DNA from: DATJZH01 sp035499215
GTDB lineage: Bacteria; Actinomycetota; Actinomycetes; Streptosporangiales; Streptosporangiaceae
Direction: 5' to 3'
DNA: 9,671 nucleotides
NCBI GenBank assembly: GCA_035499215.1
Contig: DATJZH010000208.1
Location: forward strand, 1 to 9,671
Shown: positions 5,860-9,671 of the stretch, piece after piece
How the letters are laid out: every line of letters begins with the position of its first letter
Numbering within the stretch: position 1 is the first letter of the stretch
Translations under genes and position numbers: made by a program
Notes under the pieces: generated by a model
What the model was told of the DNA's origin: nothing
Seen by the model: only the letters and a program-made list of their open reading frames with translations
Databases searched by the model: none

Positions 5860-6030
5860 ATCGCCGAGCGGATACTGCCAGTACCTCCGATCAGGTTACG
5901 GCGTGCCGACATTCCCCCGCATGACCCAACAGGGCCATTTCCCTGACCCCAATTCGGGTGATCCGTAGCCAGTACCCGATAGCCGCTGCCGGACGTGAGC
6001 CGGGCGCGTCGCGGCATCAGCGACAGACAA

Positions 6031-6597
6031 TCAGGTAACCGCGGGCCCGCCCGCCGGCGTCGCCGTGATCTGCCATCGAGCGCCGCGATGGCGCGCGGCG
6101 CGCTGGGCGTACCGCTTCGGCGTCTCGGCGAAAAGGCTTCGGTCGGCATCCGTCAGCTCTCGCACGATCTTGCCCGGCACCCCGGCGAAGAGCACCCCTG
6201 CCGGGACCTGCGTGCCTGGCAGGACCACTGTGCCGGCCGCCACCAGCGTCCCGGCCCCGATCCGCGCGCCGCCGAGGACGATCGCCCCGATGCCGACGAG
6301 CGCTCCGGCAGCCACGTGCGCGCCGTGCACCATGGCGCGGTGGCCGAGGCTGGCCCGCTCTTCGAGAACCACCGGCTGACCCGGGTCCACGTGCAGGCAG
6401 CTGAGATCCTGAATATTACATTCCGACCCGATGTCGATTTCATCCTCATCGGCCCGCAGCACCGAGCCGTACCAGACGCTGGCTGCCCGGCCCAGCCGGA
6501 CCCGGCCGACGACTATGGCACCGGGAGCTATCCACGCCTCCGGGTGCACGTCAGGGGTAGCGTCGCCAAGTGAGCCGATCAGGCCGGTAGCGCTCAT
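6031..6597 (-). CDS. Gamma-class carbonic anhydrase family protein
   Basis: A 188-residue left-handed beta-helix protein of the gamma carbonic anhydrase (YrdA/CaiE-like) group. Hexapeptide turns run from about residue 17 to 145, for example APGAIVVGRVRLG and ALVGIGAIVLGGARIGAG. The three zinc-binding histidines of the family are in place: His69 (SCLHVDPG), His86 (LGHRAMV) and His91 (VHGAHV). Also present are Arg49 in VLRADED and the conserved NIQD at 61-64. The C-terminal helix (about 147-170) is normal for the trimer. It probably hydrates CO2 or binds metal in the cytoplasm; many members have weak or no measured activity, so the reaction is assigned by family only. The ATG at 6597 has GGAGG 6 nt upstream. 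The frame is open far upstream but carries no family sequence there. It is a single-gene unit divergent from the coiled-coil gene. Confidence 0.92.
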   Translation of the reverse strand: MSATGLIGSLGDATPDVHPEAWIAPGAIVVGRVRLGRAASVWYGSVLRADEDEIDIGSECNIQDLSCLHVDPGQPVVLEERASLGHRAMVHGAHVAAGALVGIGAIVLGGARIGAGTLVAAGTVVLPGTQVPAGVLFAGVPGKIVRELTDADRSLFAETPKRYAQRAARHRGARWQITATPAGGPAVT

Positions 6598-7047
6598 GGC
6601 TTGCCTCCGCCGCTCGCATGCCAGTCTGTTGCAGATCGGCGCGGAAGCGATCAGCCTGACACGCGTCGCGCCCCGACTGATTCTGCCAGGCCGCGGCCAC
6701 CGCGGCCACCGCGGGTACCGCTGCCGCCCAGCACCGCCCGGTGCGTCGCTGCCGCGGGGATGATCGCCGCGCGGCCCGTCGCAGCGGCGCGGGGAGCGCG
6801 ATAGCAGCCGAGTCGAAAACGACAAAACAGGATAGAAAGTCGTTTCGGTTGCGCGTGGGGGCCTTTGCGACAAGAGTCGGGGCGTTATCTCCGCACACCC
6901 ACGCATGTCCGGAATCCGGCGGGCCCCAGCGCCGGCCTGGCTCCATTGCCGTAGAACCGCAGAACCCTGCCCGGCCCCGGGCGTGCCCGGGAGCACTCTG
7001 GATCCGGTCGGGCAGGGATCTGCCTGAACCACCTGACGGGTGACATC
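6598..7047 (+). promoter_or_regulatory. 450-bp divergent intergenic region with A-rich patch
   Basis: I see no gene here; it must carry the promoters of the carbonic anhydrase (minus) and the DivIVA-like gene (plus). Visible structure: short CGCGGCCAC direct repeats near 6692-6714. An unusually A-rich patch at 6811-6847 has CGAAAACGAC and GTCGTTTCG as imperfect inverted arms. Within it the minus strand reads TATCCT (6829-6834), a fair -10 hexamer, without a matching -35. A near-palindrome, CCCGGGCGTGCCCGGG, lies at 6976-6991, about 57 bp before the plus-strand start, and could be an operator or leader hairpin. Confidence 0.5.
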
Positions 7048-8256
7048 ATGAGCGAGCACAGCGAACTCTTTTCCGACCTGGGCCAGGAAGAGCTCTTCGA
7101 ACGAGAGATGCGCGGGTACAACCGCCGCCGGGTTGATGAGTTCGTGGCCCGGAACCGCAGCCAGGTCCGTGATCTTGAGTACCGGCTGTCGCAGACACTC
7201 GATGACAACGAGCAGCTGACGCTCGAGCTGGCGGCAGTCCGGCAGGAGGCGGCTGACAAGCCGGCGCACGAGGAGATCAGCGAGCGCGTCGGCCAGATCC
7301 TCCAGCTGGCCGAGGAGGAGGCCGAGGCGCACCGCAGCCGGGCCCGGGATGAGATCACCAGGCTTCGGGAAGCCGCGGCGCAGGACATCGACATGCTCCG
7401 CAGCAACGCCAAGCAGGACACCGACCGGGCCAGGGCCGAGGCACAAGAGCAGGCCGAGCGCATGCTGAGTGCCGCGCAGGAGCAGGCTGAGCACTCGGTG
7501 GCCACCGCCAGGGCCGAGGCCGAGAAGATCCGGGGCGCCTCCCAGGCCGAGGCCGAGCGGGTCGTCGCCGAGGCCGACAAGAATGCGGATACCACCGTTG
7601 CCAGCGCCAAGGCGCAGGCCAAGCAGCAGCTGGACGAGGCAACCGCGCGGGCTACCGCAATCCACGACGGGGCCGAGCGCCGCCTCAACCTGCTGACGTC
7701 GCGGCACACCGAGACGATCAGGCGGCTCACCGAGATCCGCGACGTCGTCGCCACCCTGGTGGCGGGCGAGGCCTCCCGCGGTTCACTGGAGGACGAGGTC
7801 AGCAAGGCGGTTGCCGGGGTCCTCGGCCACCAGCCGGCCGGCCGGCAACCGCACCAGGCCGGCCCGGCAGACGGCCGGCACTCGGCCGGGACCGTGGCGG
7901 CAGCGCCCGGTCAGCGGGCCGGCAGCGCCCCGCCGGTCGCGGCACAGTCCGGCCAGGCGCAGGGCTTGCAGGGCGCACGGAGCCGGGCCGAGCAGGAGGC
8001 GGCAACGGCCGCCGGGCGCCGCGGCGACGCGGCACGGGGCCCGGGCAACGGAGCCCCCGCGGGCCGGCCGCCAGGAGCCGGCCCGACCGGACGGCCAGGC
8101 GACGGAGGCCAGTCAGCTGACAGCAGCCGGGCGGCGGATCAGGTGGCCGGCCGGCCGGCGGGCGAGGGCATCCGGCGCAGCCCGTCCGGGCCGGTCAGGC
8201 CAGACACTGGCCCGCCGGACAGCCCGGGCTCGGGCACCCGGATCATCCCGGGCTAG
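7048..8256 (+). CDS. DivIVA-like coiled-coil cytoskeletal protein
   Basis: A 402-residue protein in three parts. Residues 1-60 resemble a DivIVA N-terminal membrane-targeting domain: FEREMRGYNRRRVDEFVARN, then an amphipathic coil to 69. Residues about 77-230 form one long coiled coil with an exact 11-residue period (hendecads) and no break; twelve consecutive units from Ala88 to Arg219 start with Ala in all but one case. Residues 240-402 are Gly/Pro/Ala/Gln-rich and disordered, ending GTRIIPG. The plan matches the Streptomyces polarity proteins Scy and FilP (often labelled cellulose-binding) and DivIVA, which organise hyphal tips. A role in polar growth or division is therefore likely but inferred. 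It has no transmembrane segment. The ATG at 7048 has only a weak GGG-type ribosome binding site. It stands alone, convergent with ppx1. It differs from DivIVA (Wag31) in its longer coil and tail. Confidence 0.85.
   Translation: MSEHSELFSDLGQEELFEREMRGYNRRRVDEFVARNRSQVRDLEYRLSQTLDDNEQLTLELAAVRQEAADKPAHEEISERVGQILQLAEEEAEAHRSRARDEITRLREAAAQDIDMLRSNAKQDTDRARAEAQEQAERMLSAAQEQAEHSVATARAEAEKIRGASQAEAERVVAEADKNADTTVASAKAQAKQQLDEATARATAIHDGAERRLNLLTSRHTETIRRLTEIRDVVATLVAGEASRGSLEDEVSKAVAGVLGHQPAGRQPHQAGPADGRHSAGTVAAAPGQRAGSAPPVAAQSGQAQGLQGARSRAEQEAATAAGRRGDAARGPGNGAPAGRPPGAGPTGRPGDGGQSADSSRAADQVAGRPAGEGIRRSPSGPVRPDTGPPDSPGSGTRIIPG
7309..7704 (+). repeat. Twelve hendecad repeats (33-bp period)
   Basis: Codons 88-219 of the DivIVA-like gene fall into twelve 11-residue units, such as AQEQAERMLSA, AQEQAEHSVAT, ARAEAEKIRGA and AKAQAKQQLDE. 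Position 1 is Ala in eleven of twelve, position 5 is mostly Ala or a hydrophobic residue, and position 8 is often hydrophobic. This is the signature of a nearly straight or right-handed coiled coil. The DNA copies have diverged, so the period is kept by selection on the protein. Confidence 0.88.
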
Positions 8257-8272
8257 TCATCCGGTCAGCCAG

Positions 8273-8287
8273 TGCTGCCCGGCAGCA
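8273..8287. terminator. Short hairpin between convergent genes
   Basis: TGCTGCC and GGCAGCA flank a single base (effective stem of about 5-6 bp) in the 78-bp gap between the coiled-coil gene and ppx1, which end towards each other. No U-tract is present. It is plausible as a bidirectional terminator by position only. Confidence 0.4.
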
Positions 8288-8334
8288 GGTCTCGCGTCCA
8301 CGGCACTCGTCCACAGCGCTCCTGCCAGTGACCA

Positions 8335-9324
8335 TCACGACCGGGCATCGTCGGCAGCCGGACCGAGTAGGAGATCGCGAGTGTCGGCACCGTCCTCCGG
8401 CAGCGTGTCGAGCCGCCGGAGGATGACGCCCTCGCGCAGCGCCCAGGGGCAGATCTCCAGTTCGCGCAGCTCGAACAGGTCCATGGCCGCGTCCGCGACG
8501 ATGGCGCCGGCGATCAGCTGCGGCGCGCGTCCGCGGGAAACCCCCGGTAGCTGTCCCCGCTCGGCGGCAGTGGTCCCGGCCAGCCGTTCGGCGAGGTCGG
8601 TGACGTCGGCGTGGCGCAGCACCCGGCGCACGTAAAAACCTTCGCTGGACGGTGCCGCCCCGGCGATCCGGGCGAGCTGGCGGAAGGTCTTGGACGTCGC
8701 CACCGCGTGGTCGGGACCGCCGTCCCGCATGACTGTGCCCGCCGTCGTGGCGATCTCGGCCCGGACGTGCTTGCGGAGCTGCCGCACCTCGGCCCGCGTC
8801 GGCGGATCGTCGGTGAGCCAGTCCCTGGTCAGCCGGCCCGCGCCAAGCGGCAGCGAGATGGCCACGCCGGGCACCTCGTCGACCCCGGACGCCAGCTCCA
8901 GCGAGCCGCCGCCGATATCGAGCATCAGCAGGCGCCCCGACGACCAGCCGAACCAGCGCCTGGCGGCCAGGAAGGTCAGCCGCGACTCGTCCTGGCCCGG
9001 CAGCACCTGGATGTCCACCTGGGTTTCGGCCTGGATCCACGCCAGCAGCTCGTCGCCGTTGTCCGCGTCGCGAACCGCCGAGGTCGCGAACGCCAGCAGC
9101 GGCTCCCGGGCGCCCTTGTCCTCGGCGATCCGCAGTGCCTCGCGGACGAACTCCCGCAGCTGCTTGGCGCAATCCTCAGTCAGCCGGTTAGCGCTGTCGA
9201 GATGCTCCCCCAGCCGCAGCTCGGCCTTGTGCGAATACGCCGGAAGCGGGCGCGCTCCCTGGTGCGCATCCACCACGAGCAGATGGACCGTGTTCGAGCC
9301 GACGTCCAGGACACCCAGTCGCAT
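8335..9324 (-). CDS. ppx1: Exopolyphosphatase Ppx1 (Ppx/GppA family)
   Basis: A 329-residue member of the Ppx/GppA phosphatase family, the same length as and strongly similar in wording to M. tuberculosis Rv0496 (Ppx1). It releases phosphate from polyphosphate ends; the family can also act on (p)ppGpp. The ASKHA fold is visible: phosphate-1 loop LDVGSNTVHLLVVDA (6-20), FATSAVRDADNGDE (79-92), the catalytic-glutamate stretch GQDESRLTF with Glu113, and the phosphate-2 loop LDIGGGSLEL (135-144). Later motifs are LPLGAGRLTRDWL, VATSKTFRQLARI and ICPWALREGVILRRLD. It is the short form without a C-terminal HD extension, and it is cytoplasmic. The ATG at 9324 has no ribosome binding site but sits 6 nt after a TAnnnT hexamer, which suggests a leaderless mRNA. 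It lies convergent to the DivIVA-like gene and divergent from the DUF427 gene. Confidence 0.95.
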   Translation of the reverse strand: MRLGVLDVGSNTVHLLVVDAHQGARPLPAYSHKAELRLGEHLDSANRLTEDCAKQLREFVREALRIAEDKGAREPLLAFATSAVRDADNGDELLAWIQAETQVDIQVLPGQDESRLTFLAARRWFGWSSGRLLMLDIGGGSLELASGVDEVPGVAISLPLGAGRLTRDWLTDDPPTRAEVRQLRKHVRAEIATTAGTVMRDGGPDHAVATSKTFRQLARIAGAAPSSEGFYVRRVLRHADVTDLAERLAGTTAAERGQLPGVSRGRAPQLIAGAIVADAAMDLFELRELEICPWALREGVILRRLDTLPEDGADTRDLLLGPAADDARS

Positions 9325-9330
9325 GCTTTG

Positions 9331-9336
9331 ACGCTA
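9331..9336 (-). promoter_or_regulatory. Possible -10 element giving a leaderless ppx1 mRNA
   Basis: TAGCGT on the minus strand fits TAnnnT and ends 6 nt before the ATG, placing transcription start at or next to the A of the start codon. No ribosome binding site is present, in line with leaderless translation. No good -35 was seen. Confidence 0.45.
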
Positions 9337-9553
9337 CTCAACCCGCGGGCAAACAGCGATGCACTCGTTTTGTTTACTGCGCCCACGCTGGCCCGGCAGC
9401 TGCGCCCCCCCGCTCCAGCACTGCGCCCGGAACAGCCGCACAGCCCCGGCACTCCGCACAGCCCCGGCTCTTCCGCCGTACCGGGACGACCGGAGTACCG
9501 GGCCGACCTGTATGTTCGGGACTGTCCGGGACGCTCAGCACGCCGGAGGCGCC
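9337..9553 (+). promoter_or_regulatory. Divergent ppx1/DUF427 intergenic region with repeats
   Basis: No gene is seen. An 18-bp-spaced direct repeat of CCGCACAGCCCCGGC occurs at 9436-9450 and 9454-9468. An imperfect inverted repeat GTACCGG...CCGGAGTAC spans 9478-9498. TATGTT at 9511-9516 fits a -10 for the plus-strand gene, with a start some 30 nt before its ATG; the -35 is weak. A T-rich patch (TCGTTTTGTTTACTG) lies near 9365-9379. Confidence 0.4.
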
Positions 9554-9671
9554 ATGACCGAGACATCGCGGGGCAGCGTCAAGATCGAGCCTGGCCGCAA
9601 GCGGGTCCGCGCCTACCTGAGCGGCGAGCTCGTCGCCGACACCAGGCGGCCGTATCTGGTCTGGGAGCTGC
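9554..9671 (+). CDS. DUF427 domain protein, 5' part
   Basis: The first 39 codons of a gene cut by the window end. The translation begins MTETSRGSVKIEPGRKRVRA and continues with YLSGELVADTRRPYLVWEL. This is the opening of the DUF427 family (small beta-barrel proteins, commonly 90-250 residues), where the VKIEPGxKRVRAYLxGELVADT pattern is typical. The function of DUF427 is not established. The ATG at 9554 is preceded by GGAGG with a short 4-nt gap. The gene is divergent from ppx1. Length, domain number and downstream partners cannot be seen. Confidence 0.85.
   Translation, partial: MTETSRGSVKIEPGRKRVRAYLSGELVADTRRPYLVWEL

Noticed and set aside
5893..5910. GTTAC followed by CCGAC as a GlnR box
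   Set aside because: The second half does not match the GAAAC half of the known consensus, and the flanking gene has no nitrogen link.
5027..5968. Plus-strand frame of 313 codons overlapping mshD
   Set aside because: It is an out-of-frame reading of mshD, very Arg-rich, without motifs or a plausible start.
5877..5980. GCCAGTACC sequences at 5877 and 5968 as a direct repeat or attachment site
   Set aside because: They are too short and imperfect, with no integrase, tRNA or mobile gene nearby; chance is more likely.
6031..7707. A 558-codon minus-strand frame containing the carbonic anhydrase
   Set aside because: Only the last 188 residues match a family. The rest is antisense to the DivIVA-like gene and intergenic DNA, and the ATG at 6597 has GGAGG.

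Overview
The window is chromosomal DNA from a high-GC, mycothiol-producing actinobacterium. This rests on the very GC-rich third codon positions, the GTG/TTG starts, a mycothiol synthase (mshD), an actinobacterial GlnR, a DUF1416 (SseC) protein and a Ppx1-type exopolyphosphatase. No insertion sequence, phage gene, CRISPR array, tRNA or rRNA was seen. The genus cannot be fixed from the sequence.

Layout. (1) Positions 17-1637, minus strand: a tightly coupled sulfur operon, DUF4395 membrane protein -> two-domain thiosulfate sulfurtransferase (CysA2 type) -> SseC/DUF1416. Each junction is a 4-nt stop/start overlap. (2) 1638-2087: about 450 bp without a convincing gene, holding a 15-bp tandem repeat and a terminator-like hairpin. 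(3) 2088-3652, minus strand: MoaD/ThiS-like sulfur carrier -> SigL-like ECF sigma factor -> zinc-binding membrane anti-sigma factor. (4) 3653-3754: a short divergent intergenic region. (5) 3755-5639, plus strand: glnR, the atypical OmpR-type nitrogen regulator, overlapping mshD, the last enzyme of mycothiol synthesis. (6) 5640-5846: a GC-rich hairpin, then a small minus-strand protein of about 57 residues. (7) 6031-6597, minus strand: a gamma-class carbonic anhydrase. (8) 6598-7047: a 450-bp divergent intergenic region with an A-rich patch. (9) 7048-8256, plus strand: a DivIVA-like protein with a long, strictly 11-residue-periodic coiled coil and a disordered tail. (10) 8335-9324, minus strand: ppx1. 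(11) 9554 to the window end, plus strand: the first 39 codons of a DUF427 protein.

The left half gathers genes for sulfur transfer (rhodanese, SseC, MoaD-like carrier), thiol chemistry (mshD, the CxxC of DUF4395, the Cys/His zinc site of the anti-sigma factor) and nitrogen control (glnR). As recalled, Mycobacterium tuberculosis has sseC2-cysA2-thiX-Rv0817c and then divergent glnR-mshD (Rv0814c-Rv0819). The window keeps that frame, but the thiX position holds a non-coding stretch plus a sigma/anti-sigma/MoaD cassette. The right half is an ordinary collection of separate transcription units. The best second-look items are the hendecad coiled coil, the sigma/anti-sigma cassette inside the conserved sulfur-glnR-mshD neighbourhood, the small convergent ORF, and the repeat-bearing tail of GlnR.
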